From: Porphyrobacter sp. GA68
GTDB lineage: Bacteria; Pseudomonadota; Alphaproteobacteria; Sphingomonadales; Sphingomonadaceae
Reading direction: 5' to 3'
DNA: 64,000 nt
Assembly: GCF_022605525.1 (NCBI RefSeq)
Contig: NZ_JAKQYJ010000001.1
Coordinates: 620,001-684,000 of the forward strand
Under the pieces are notes generated by a model. That model saw only the letters and a program-made list of their open reading frames with translations, ran no database searches and was not told the DNA's origin. This document shows, piece by piece, positions 56,389 through 64,000 of this stretch (position 1 is its first letter; each line of letters starts with the position of its first letter). Made by a program: the position numbers and the translations under genes.

Positions 56389-58326
56389 TTAGGCGCTTCG
56401 CTGATCTGACACCTTCGGTACAGAATATTCAGGTACAAGTGCGCTAACAATTTGCACTACGATTTCGCGATCGCCTGAAGTAGTAGCAGCGTCTAGTTGC
56501 TCAAGTCTAGGCAACAAGTCACTCCATGCAAGGTGCGCTTCCCTGGCGCGTACGATGCGCGGGTGAGCAGTTCGCTGTGGAGAATTTCCGATGAGTAGCT
56601 CCTCGTAGAGCTTTTCCCCTTTGCGGAGACCCACCTCGAGTATTTCAATGTCGCCCTGCCTATTACTCTCGTCCTTGACAGTCAAACCGGAGAGATGAAT
56701 CATCGTGCGGGCCAAATCGTATATTCGGATTGGGCTGCCCATATCGAGCACGAATACTTCACCCCCCTCGCCCATCGCGCCTGCCTGGATTACCAGCTGG
56801 GAAGCTTCAGGGATGGTCATGAAGTAGCGCGTGACATCGCGATGTGTGAGCGTGACCGGCCCCCCTTGCCGAATTTGCTGCTGAAAACGGGGCACCACCG
56901 AGCCACTTGAGCCAAGTACGTTTCCGAAGCGAACGCTTGCAAAGCGAGTGGGACCGCCTTCCGCCGCCAAACCCTGGAGAACCAGTTCGCAGATGCGCTT
57001 GCTAGCCCCCATGATGTTGGTTGGGCGCACGGCCTTGTCAGTACTCACAAGTATAAAATGTTTTGCGCCCGTAGTCTGAGCCTCCAGGGCGCACCACAAA
57101 GTGCCGAACACGTTGTTCCGCACCCCCGAAACAGGGTTTTCTTCCACAAGTGGCACATGTTTGTACGCTGCAGCATGGAACACGGTTTGAGGACGCCAGC
57201 GAGCGAACAGTCGCTGTACAGCCGATCTGTCGGCGATGTTGGTCAACTCGGCATGTATGGCGGGCGCGCAAAGGTCTGGATTGGCGCGGCGCGCCTCCTG
57301 CAACTCGTGCTCAATTGAGTAAAGGGAAAACTCCGTCATCTCCACTAGGATCAGCATTGCTGGCCTCAAAGCGTAGATCTGCCGGCACAGTTCGCTTCCG
57401 ATGGAGCCCCCCGCCCCAGTTACGAGTACCACACGGCCTGTAATTGTCCGATGGAGAAGCAGGTGATTGGGCGCCACGGGATCGCGTCCCAGCAAATCAG
57501 AAACCTGGATTTCGCGAAGATCACTGATAGACACTGACCCGCTTACGAGATTAGCAACAGTAGGCAGAGTTAGAACTCGCAAACTCAAGTCGCTCAGGTT
57601 TCGTACGATCTCCTCGCGTCGCGTTCTGGTGATGCGCGGCATCGCCAAGAGGATTGTGTCAACGCTGTACTGGTTGGCTAAAGCTGCAACATCGTCAATT
57701 CGGTAGACTTTGACGTGGTCCAGGTGCTGGCCAGCCAGCCGCACATCGTCGTCGATATAACCCCTCAAGATCATGCCTGGTTCATGACGGAGCGAAAGTG
57801 CCAGCTGGCGTCCAGCCGACCCGGCGCCGTAGATCAGAACATTGCTGGTATTGCCGGAAAAACCTCGCTGGCTGAGAAGATCGAGCAGGACATATCTAGC
57901 TGTAAGTCTGCTGGTGATCAGCAAAGCGGCAAAAATCATCGGCTGCAGCACCGCCAAAGTACGCGGAACCCCCGGCATCTCGGCCACTGCAAACAGAATG
58001 GCGAGCACAAGAGCCATCAAAGCGCATGAGCTCAGGATGTTGAGCATGGTTCGACCGCCCACGAACCTTACGACCGATCGGTATATTCCTGCTCTAGTAA
58101 AGATTAGCGCCCAAGTACCGAGACTGGCTAATATTACCTTCCCCGTGGGCAGATTCCAGAGGTCCCACACCCCGAGCCGAATAGAGAATGCCACCCAAAC
58201 AGATGCGACGCACAGAAAAGCATCGTTCAGCATCAGGAGCGCGGTTTTTGTTCTACGATCAAGATGAAGAAGTTTCTGCAGCGACAAAAGAATTCTTCTC
58301 ACAAAATCGTGTTTTAAGTAAGTCAT
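56389..58326 (-). CDS. FlaA1/CapD-type nucleotide-sugar dehydratase, membrane form
   Basis: A 645-residue protein: four N-terminal membrane helices (about 25-125), a CoA-binding-like domain and a C-terminal SDR domain with VTGAGGSIGSELC (about residue 302). The active site has STDKAVRPTNIMGASK, where Met replaces the usual catalytic Tyr as in PglF and WbpM. Such enzymes convert UDP-GlcNAc to the 4-keto-6-deoxy sugar. It lies opposite to the export block and just before an IS remnant; its base composition is less GC-rich than the core. Confidence 0.92.
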   Translation of the reverse strand: MTYLKHDFVRRILLSLQKLLHLDRRTKTALLMLNDAFLCVASVWVAFSIRLGVWDLWNLPTGKVILASLGTWALIFTRAGIYRSVVRFVGGRTMLNILSSCALMALVLAILFAVAEMPGVPRTLAVLQPMIFAALLITSRLTARYVLLDLLSQRGFSGNTSNVLIYGAGSAGRQLALSLRHEPGMILRGYIDDDVRLAGQHLDHVKVYRIDDVAALANQYSVDTILLAMPRITRTRREEIVRNLSDLSLRVLTLPTVANLVSGSVSISDLREIQVSDLLGRDPVAPNHLLLHRTITGRVVLVTGAGGSIGSELCRQIYALRPAMLILVEMTEFSLYSIEHELQEARRANPDLCAPAIHAELTNIADRSAVQRLFARWRPQTVFHAAAYKHVPLVEENPVSGVRNNVFGTLWCALEAQTTGAKHFILVSTDKAVRPTNIMGASKRICELVLQGLAAEGGPTRFASVRFGNVLGSSGSVVPRFQQQIRQGGPVTLTHRDVTRYFMTIPEASQLVIQAGAMGEGGEVFVLDMGSPIRIYDLARTMIHLSGLTVKDESNRQGDIEILEVGLRKGEKLYEELLIGNSPQRTAHPRIVRAREAHLAWSDLLPRLEQLDAATTSGDREIVVQIVSALVPEYSVPKVSDQRSA

Positions 58327-58538
58327 GCAGAGCTCACGGTTAGTAATGCTTCGACTGCTGGACCCGAGGTCATTTGATGAAGCAAATCAGCAGGCGAACT
58401 TCGGAAGGTTCTCAGATGCGGCATTGCAGGCAGCGCCGTGCCGACTTTCCATCGCAGAACTTCCGCTTCCACTATCTAGATCCACACACTCCCAAGACGG
58501 ACTGCCGCGGAAAGGCCAGTAGCATCCTGACCCACTTC

Positions 58539-59210
58539 ATGGAAGAGCGCAGATCCGGCCGGTTCGACTTCCGGCGCGTCGGCGTGATGCATGAACGCAA
58601 GGGACACGGGATGAACCACAAGAAGCTCTACAGGCGTTATCGTAAAGAGGGTTTTTCGGTGCGGCGGCGGTGCGGTCGCAAGCCGGACGCGGCAGCCGGA
58701 CACTCATGCCTGCCCGCTGCGTCCGAACAACCGCGAATGCATGAACTTTGTGGCCGAAGCCTTCGGCGCTTCCCGCAGGCTCCGTATACTGACGATTAAT
58801 GACGATGCCTGCCGGGAGAGCTTGTGCTTACTCGGCAACAACAGCATTTCTGGCGCTCGGATTTCCCGGTAGCCTGACACGCTGGTGCGGCTCAATGGCA
58901 AACCTCCCTGCGCCGTCAGCTATAGTGGGACGGAATTTACGAGCCTGGGAATCCTGAAGTCGGCAAGCGAGAACCGGGTTGAGTGACACTACAACGATCG
59001 GGGTAAGCCGCAGCAGAACGCGTTCATTGACACGTTCAACGGATAGCTGAGGGACAAGCTGCGCAATAGATAGCCGTTCGGCACCCTGGCCCATGCCCGG
59101 CGAAAGCTGGCGGTCTGGCCCTACGCCGACAACGCCATCCGACCGCACTCATCCCTCGAGAACCGAACACCGGCAGGAATATCAAACAGGAAGAGTCTCG
59201 TTACGACCAC
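58539..59210 (+). pseudogene. IS3-family transposase OrfB remnant
   Basis: The plus strand reads pieces of an IS3-type integrase in several frames: MHERKGHGMNHKKLYRRYRK, then INDDACRES, SISGAR, GTEFTS, VEWHYNDRGKPQQNAFIDTF, and HARRKLAV..IRPHSSLENRTP. Stops (for example TGA in place of a Trp codon in the VEWHY region and TAG after the FNG segment) and frame changes break it throughout. The DDE catalytic part is degraded. No intact OrfA or clear terminal repeats are found. Confidence 0.8.
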
Positions 59211-59583
59211 AAGATCAGCGGGGCAGGTCACCTGCCGCTAAACCATCAGGCCGAGCAATGCTTTCCTTCCGATCCAGAAGGGCAGACCACCGGCGACGCA
59301 TCGCTTCTCTTCTATTCGGTCGATGCCGAGACCGGCCGCCCTTTGAGAGACACTACCGTAGCGTTCGACGGAATTGAGGCAATTGATAAGCAGGATTAAC
59401 GCCATGGCATCACCGTTTATTCCGCTGATCGTGGCGCTCTCGGCGGCGCATGCGCGACAATCACCGAACCGGTTTCGTTGCGATGTTATGCCATGGTCGG
59501 CCAGTGCAGCGACAATCTGTGGATCGACGCGCCCACGGATCGTTATCGCATCTGGCAGGTCGACGCGATCGTCAGGGCTGGGT
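59211..59583. other. Region between the IS remnant and glycosyltransferase, possible gene fragment
   Basis: On the plus strand about 59262-59585 can be read as TTGDASLLFYSVDAETGRPL and, after a TAA and with the frame kept, GITVYSADRG and WIDAPTDRYRIWQ, which looks like the remains of a real protein I cannot identify. A minus-strand frame over the same bases has poor composition. Nothing else is seen. Confidence 0.35.
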
Positions 59584-60663
59584 CTACCTACGATCAAGCA
59601 GCGGCAGGATTGTGGCCAGCTCCTCTTCATAGGTCGAACAGCCGCCAGTTCTCGTGAAGGGTCGCCCGTCTCGCGCCCGGGAACAGGCCAGCGCGCAATT
59701 GAGCCCTTGGGCAATCGCGTCCTGACCCTGTGCGACGACGAAGATGCCGTCCTCACTTTGCGGCAGACTGGGATGGCGGAAGGTCACGAAAGGCAAACCT
59801 AGCAGAACATATTCATAATATTTCGTCGGCTCGGCATACTTGGTATTCAACCGGTTCATCCGACCCTTGATAAGCTGGTACGGGTACAGACATACGAGCG
59901 CCGCTGCCTCGCTCCAGAGCCGCTGCAACAGAACCGGGCGCGGTAAAGGGCCATTGATTATCAGCCGCTTGTCTGCCGGCAGCGATATCGCGCGCAGCAT
60001 GTCGAGATAGGCTGGATCCTCGTGGTTGCCGATCAGTTCGAGCTCGCGCGCATCCGACCGCGCGAAAGCGCGCACCAGAAGGTCGATCCCCTGATAGTGC
60101 GCAATCAGGCCGCCATACATGATCTTGTGCGGGTTCGGCGGGCGCGGCACGGCGCGCAACGCCAGTATCTGGTCCGTCGTCTCGCGATCAGGTACGTTGC
60201 GGATAACGGCGGCAGGCCGGCGCGCGAGCACCGCGCGCAGGCGGGCTCGATGGTGGTTGACCTCGACGACGTTGTCCACCGTGCGCAACAGCCGATTGGC
60301 AGCAGCTTCAAGTCGGCCGTCGCCGTCCAGTTCATATGCGAAGACGATTGTCCTGCCCCGCCGCAAGAACCAGAAGGGCCAGGAAAGAATTGCAGAGCGC
60401 GTTCCTATCATCACGATCGCATCTGACCGGTCGCGCGCGCGCCAGACACCGCGCCAGAACGTCAGCGCGCGCTTTAACCCGCTCCTGACCGGCGAACAGA
60501 TCGACTGGATCGCGATGCCGTTGCTGTCGACGAACCGCTTGTCCGCTTCGCCCACGTATAGGACCTGCACGTCGTGCCCCTGCCCGCGCAGGAAACGTGC
60601 CAGCGAGAACGCCACGCCATAGACACGTTCAAGGTTGGCATAGGACCAGATGCTTATCTTCAT
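59584..60663 (-). CDS. Glycosyltransferase (GT4-like)
   Basis: A 359-residue enzyme from the ATG at 60663 (MKISIWSYANLERVYGVAFS), with GT-B-type layout: N-terminal acceptor half, then IMYGGLIAHYQGIDLLVRAF for the donor half and the sugar-nucleotide region with EPTKYYEYVLLGLPFV, containing the E..K.YEY core. It should add one sugar to the lipid-linked repeat unit; the sugar is unknown. A much longer open frame upstream is a shadow of the flippase gene. The start overlaps the flippase stop by 4 bases. Confidence 0.88.
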   Translation of the reverse strand: MKISIWSYANLERVYGVAFSLARFLRGQGHDVQVLYVGEADKRFVDSNGIAIQSICSPVRSGLKRALTFWRGVWRARDRSDAIVMIGTRSAILSWPFWFLRRGRTIVFAYELDGDGRLEAAANRLLRTVDNVVEVNHHRARLRAVLARRPAAVIRNVPDRETTDQILALRAVPRPPNPHKIMYGGLIAHYQGIDLLVRAFARSDARELELIGNHEDPAYLDMLRAISLPADKRLIINGPLPRPVLLQRLWSEAAALVCLYPYQLIKGRMNRLNTKYAEPTKYYEYVLLGLPFVTFRHPSLPQSEDGIFVVAQGQDAIAQGLNCALACSRARDGRPFTRTGGCSTYEEELATILPLLDRR

Positions 60664-61985
60664 GACGTTCCCGCGCCGCTGGCAATTGGAGTCAATCGCC
60701 TGAGCCTGACAAAGGTCGCAACCGAAACGAAAAGGAGGAAGGCGGAGTAGGCGAATAATCGCGCCTCGGCAAACCCGTCGGTTGATCGATCCATGAGCAG
60801 CAGTGATGCAGTCAGAAACACCGCGCACCAGAAGATGTTGCCGAACGCGTTGAACTTGAAATGGCCAAGCGCGATCAGCACGGTTCCGAAAGGAAATGCC
60901 AGCGCGCTGAACCACCCCGCGCACAGCAGCAAGACAAACGGGTATTCGGTCCCGATCAGTTGATAGGCTGAGAGAAGAAGCGGTGTCATGACCATCAGCC
61001 CGATGGCGGGCACCAGGGTCAGCGCGAAATTTAAGGCGACGATACGCCACGCCTGCTGACGAAAGGCGACAAGGTTCCCGCTTTCGACCTGGTGCATCAG
61101 ATGGGGCAGGATGATTTGGTTCAGGATGGCGGGAATGAAGAGCAGCAGGCTGAGCCATTGCTGCGCGACGGTAATGACCGACGTATTGATTGGCGTGGGT
61201 GCCGCAGCGAAGATATAGGTCAGCACGATCAGATTGGTCGGCTCTACCACCGATGAGCCGATGAGCGATGGTGGGATACGTCCGAGCATGACGCGCCATT
61301 GCGTAAAACGCGCGGTTGTGCGCCGATCCTTGGCAAAGGTTTGCCGGAGCAGCATGACCGCCGACAAGGCACCGACCAGTATCGCGCTTCCGGCCGCGCA
61401 GATCGTTGCTGTCTGCGGATCGGCGGCGACCAGGACCGCAACCATCTGCCCCGCGCCTAGCAGAAGGCTGCTCAGCATGGCCTGCCAATAGGCGCGCTCT
61501 GCGATTAGCCCTGCCAAGGTCACCGCTTGAATGCAAAAGCCTGATGCCATCACCGCCAGCAATGTGGCGAATTGTGCCGGGTCTAGCCCGGGCGCAGTGA
61601 TCCCGGCGGAGAGCCATACAACGGCTGTTACAACGATCACCGCCGCGATAGCTGCCACCAGCAGAAACAGGGTCGGAAAGGTGCCGCGTTCGCCACGCGC
61701 CCGCGCGCCCGCAATGACCCCGGTCAGCGGCAGCGAGAAGCCGGGCGCAATCGCCAGTCCAAGGATGCTGCTCCACAGGAGCACCGCCGAAACCGTCGCA
61801 AGACCGCTCGGCCCGAACCGGTGCGCCACCACAAGCAGCGCGCCAATTTGCAGGATCCGGTTGCCGCCAGCACCGACGACGGACAGCATAGTGCCCTGGA
61901 TCAACGAACCGGGAGCCGTCAGCTTGGCGAGCAGGCGGCGCGGCAATCCCTGCATCCACTGCTCAACGAACGAGACGAGCGTCAC
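60660..61985 (-). CDS. Wzx-like polysaccharide flippase
   Basis: A 441-residue membrane protein with about 12-14 helices of the MATE/MVF (oligosaccharide flippase) fold; the N-terminus has SLIQGTMLSVVGAGGNRILQ and the first half LLVVAHRFGPSGLATVSAVLL. It should move lipid-linked repeat units across the inner membrane. It sits between wecB (19-base gap upstream) and the glycosyltransferase (4-base overlap), in one minus-strand operon. Confidence 0.88.
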   Translation of the reverse strand: MTLVSFVEQWMQGLPRRLLAKLTAPGSLIQGTMLSVVGAGGNRILQIGALLVVAHRFGPSGLATVSAVLLWSSILGLAIAPGFSLPLTGVIAGARARGERGTFPTLFLLVAAIAAVIVVTAVVWLSAGITAPGLDPAQFATLLAVMASGFCIQAVTLAGLIAERAYWQAMLSSLLLGAGQMVAVLVAADPQTATICAAGSAILVGALSAVMLLRQTFAKDRRTTARFTQWRVMLGRIPPSLIGSSVVEPTNLIVLTYIFAAAPTPINTSVITVAQQWLSLLLFIPAILNQIILPHLMHQVESGNLVAFRQQAWRIVALNFALTLVPAIGLMVMTPLLLSAYQLIGTEYPFVLLLCAGWFSALAFPFGTVLIALGHFKFNAFGNIFWCAVFLTASLLLMDRSTDGFAEARLFAYSAFLLFVSVATFVRLRRLTPIASGAGTS

Positions 61986-62004
61986 TACCGCCCGATCCGC
62001 CGCA

Positions 62005-63120
62005 TCATTCGGCCATTATCCGTTCTACGATCCGGCGGGCAGCTTGCCCATCGCCATAGGGACTGCTGCCCTTTATCATGTCGGAATAAGCTGTCGGATC
62101 GTCCAGCAGGCGGTTGGCCTCAGTGAGCAGGCGATCCGCCGACGGTCCGACCAGGCGCGCGCTGCCCGCGTCCACGGCCTCGGGCCGCTCGGTGGAGTCG
62201 CGCGTCACCAGCACCGGTTTGTCGAGCGCAGGCGCCTCTTCTTGGATGCCCCCTGAATCTGTGATGACGATATAGGCGTGCTTCAGGAGATAGACCAAGG
62301 AGAGATATTCAAGCGGCGGAGTGAGATGAACGTTCGGAGCATCACCAAGCATCTCGCGGACGACTTCCTGAACGGAGGGGTTGAGATGTACTGGATAGAT
62401 GATGTCGACGTCGCTGCGTTCCGCCAGCCCCTTGATTGCAATACAGATCTGGCGCAGCCCTTGTCCGAAATTCTCGCGGCGGTGGCCGGTGACGAGCACC
62501 AGGCGGCGTTCGTCGTTCAGGAATGGCATGCCCTGCCCCGCGCGTTCGCGAAGCGCCGGTTCCCGATGAAGTCGGTCGACGATGCTGTACAACGCGTCGA
62601 TCACCGTATTTCCGGTGACGACGATCTTATCCGGACTGACGTTCTCAGCCAACAGGTTGGCCTGCGAGCGCAGGGTTGGTGGAAAGTGAAGGGTCGTGAT
62701 CGGGGTCAACAGCCGCCGATTCATCTCCTCGGGCCAAGGCGACATGATGTTCCCGGTCCGCAACCCTGCCTCAACATGCGCCACTTTGATCTTGCGATGA
62801 AAGGCGGCCAACCCTGCGGCGAACGCGGATGTGGTGTCGCCCTGCACAATAACCCAGTCCGGGTTGGTCTCGGCCAGCACCTCGTCCACGGTCTGCAAGA
62901 CGTTCGCGGAAAGTGCGGAAAGTTGCTGCCGGGGGCGCATGACGTCGAGATCGAACGCCGGCCGGATCCTGAACAAATCCAGCACCTGATCGAGCATCTC
63001 GCGATGTTGGCCAGTGACACAGGTTATATGTTCAACGCCGGGCTCCAATTCGAATGCACGGATGACGGGTGCCAGCTTTATTGCTTCTGGCCGCGTCCCA
63101 AAGATGCTCATCACTTTCAT
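62005..63120 (-). CDS. wecB: UDP-N-acetylglucosamine 2-epimerase (non-hydrolysing)
   Basis: A 371-residue enzyme making UDP-ManNAc. Motifs: FGTRPEAIKLAPVIRAF, CVTGQHREMLDQVL, VQGDTTSAFAAGLAAFHRKI, HVEAGLRTGNIMSPWPEE, VTGHRRENFGQGL, and SDSGGIQEEAPAL-like TDSGGIQEEAPALDKPVLV. Leads the minus-strand operon with the flippase and glycosyltransferase, and is divergent from the EpsG-like gene across about 180 bases. No wecC partner is visible. Confidence 0.95.
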   Translation of the reverse strand: MKVMSIFGTRPEAIKLAPVIRAFELEPGVEHITCVTGQHREMLDQVLDLFRIRPAFDLDVMRPRQQLSALSANVLQTVDEVLAETNPDWVIVQGDTTSAFAAGLAAFHRKIKVAHVEAGLRTGNIMSPWPEEMNRRLLTPITTLHFPPTLRSQANLLAENVSPDKIVVTGNTVIDALYSIVDRLHREPALRERAGQGMPFLNDERRLVLVTGHRRENFGQGLRQICIAIKGLAERSDVDIIYPVHLNPSVQEVVREMLGDAPNVHLTPPLEYLSLVYLLKHAYIVITDSGGIQEEAPALDKPVLVTRDSTERPEAVDAGSARLVGPSADRLLTEANRLLDDPTAYSDMIKGSSPYGDGQAARRIVERIMAE

Positions 63121-63298
63121 CGAACACTCCCTTCGTGAGCCGCGTTAGCGAGTGACGGCCCGCATACAAGAGGCGGCAGCGGCAATATAATCATCATGCG
63201 AAGCGGCCCTGTCGAACGGGAGAAAGCCGGCACAACCGACACGGAGCAAGCGCTAGGCGCCCCTTGCCGCAAGCATCGGGTTTACGATAGGTGGCATC

Positions 63299-64000
63299 AT
63301 GTCTCCGGAACTTGTCAGACCCGCCATTCTCGCCCCGACAACACAGTCGAAGGGCGACGAGGCCGCTCAGCAAATCTGTATCTTCATCGCCATGGCGGCG
63401 GCACTGATCCTGCAATCGGCCGCTATCGCGTTTTCGGGTGCCTATTTCGGGTTGATCGTCCCATTTGTAATTGCCTTCGTGTTGGCTTGGGCGGCATCGC
63501 AAAGCCAGCGCTACTTTATCGGCTACGCAACGATCCCGATCGTCATCTGCTGCGTAATCCTGTGCTGGTGCATCATTGCCCCCCTGCCCAACGCGGAAAT
63601 AGAGGGGCTGCCGGTCACCGATCGGCTCAACTATTATTTGCTGTACTATACGCCGGGGCTGTTTTCCTACACCGATTACGAAGTAGGCTTCTTGACCCTG
63701 ATCGCGCTATGCCGATCGTTCGTTGATTTCCCGACGTTTCTGGTCTTGTGCGTCACGATCACGCTGCTGGGATTTCTTCGCGTCCTCTCGGCACTGAAGC
63801 GCGAGGCATATTTTCCAATCCTGCTGTGCTGCGGACTGGGCTATTTCGCCTTCTGGAGCGGGGTCCTCAACATCACCCGGCAGTTTCTGGCCGGTGGATT
63901 GGTGCTGATCGGCATCAGCCTGCTGCTTGCCCAGCCCCGTTCACTTGGCCGGGCGCATCTGATCTGCGCGCTGATTGGCGTGGTCGCCATGTCTATCCAC
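63299..64000 (+). CDS. EpsG-family polysaccharide polymerase-like protein, partial
   Basis: An open frame from the ATG at 63299 to the end of the window (234 codons, no stop), starting MSPELVRPAILAPTTQSKGD. It has helices near 30-75, 80-100, 150-185 and 190-220. The VLNITRQFLAGGLVLIGISL segment matches the conserved N-x-x-RQ-x-LA pattern of EpsG/Wzy-like polymerases. Probably the repeat-unit polymerase of the downstream half. The gene continues to the right. Confidence 0.75.
   Translation, partial: MSPELVRPAILAPTTQSKGDEAAQQICIFIAMAAALILQSAAIAFSGAYFGLIVPFVIAFVLAWAASQSQRYFIGYATIPIVICCVILCWCIIAPLPNAEIEGLPVTDRLNYYLLYYTPGLFSYTDYEVGFLTLIALCRSFVDFPTFLVLCVTITLLGFLRVLSALKREAYFPILLCCGLGYFAFWSGVLNITRQFLAGGLVLIGISLLLAQPRSLGRAHLICALIGVVAMSIH

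Noticed and set aside
59238-59756. 172-residue minus-strand frame
   Set aside because: It overlaps the glycosyltransferase end and looks like non-coding translation; the plus strand has better protein-like debris.
59584-61959. 791-residue minus-strand frame as one protein
   Set aside because: Only the part from 60663 reads as a glycosyltransferase; the first 430 codons are a shadow of the flippase gene.
1-64000. CRISPR arrays, rRNA genes, prophage modules
   Set aside because: No regularly spaced repeats, rRNA sequence or phage structural genes were found on reading the window.

Overview
The window is a high-GC chromosomal segment from an alphaproteobacterium, most likely a sphingomonad (Sphingomonadaceae or Erythrobacteraceae type). 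This rests on the CtrA-inhibitor homologue SciP (DUF1153), a DUF3035/BamF-type lipoprotein, a petA-petB-petC cluster encoding a bc1 complex, and sphingomonad-like neighbourhoods such as gpmA-purE-purK-folA-ribF-ileS-lspA. No database search was possible; assignments come from motifs and recognised family sequences.

Left end (1-5.2 kb): a cytochrome bd/CIO-type oxidase (cydA and the first codons of cydB) is followed by a scarred accessory region. It holds an orphan Rhs C-terminal toxin cassette (nuclease-like, interrupted by one in-frame TGA) overlapping a candidate immunity gene, a degraded MobF relaxase/helicase tail, a displaced Rhs core fragment, a lone bacterial sugar transferase (PglC/WcaJ type) and tRNA-Gly(TCC).

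Housekeeping core (5.4-50 kb): apt; the bc1 operon petABC; pepN-pgeF; an SDR protein, an EamA transporter and a threonine aldolase; two PH-domain membrane proteins; tRNA-Thr(GGT); gpmA; purE/purK; folA, ribF, ileS and lspA with stop/start overlaps or direct abutment; a BamF-like lipoprotein; a CNNM/CorC-type protein; an OmpA lipoprotein; an inositol-monophosphatase family enzyme; sucC without an adjacent sucD; etfBA with a candidate MerR/LiuR-type operator upstream and a strong terminator downstream; an RND efflux pair; GlsB; SciP; MnmA; a serine hydrolase; PhzF; a CDF transporter; PdxH; a CbpA-like DnaJ; a BrkB/YihY protein; FabI.

Right end (50-64 kb): an exopolysaccharide region. The first block (50.1-56.2 kb, plus strand) encodes an O-antigen ligase/polymerase-like protein, an outer-membrane export lipoprotein (Wza/OPX), a Wzc-type chain-length protein fused to a BY-kinase with a tyrosine-rich tail, a large membrane-anchored periplasmic protein and a small secreted protein. 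The second block is mainly minus strand: a FlaA1/CapD-type sugar dehydratase, an IS3-family remnant, a glycosyltransferase, a Wzx-like flippase and WecB, then a divergent EpsG-like polymerase that runs off the window. Together these give sugar-nucleotide synthesis, flipping, polymerisation and export. The initiating sugar transferase is not next to them; the only candidate seen is the isolated one near 4.1 kb.
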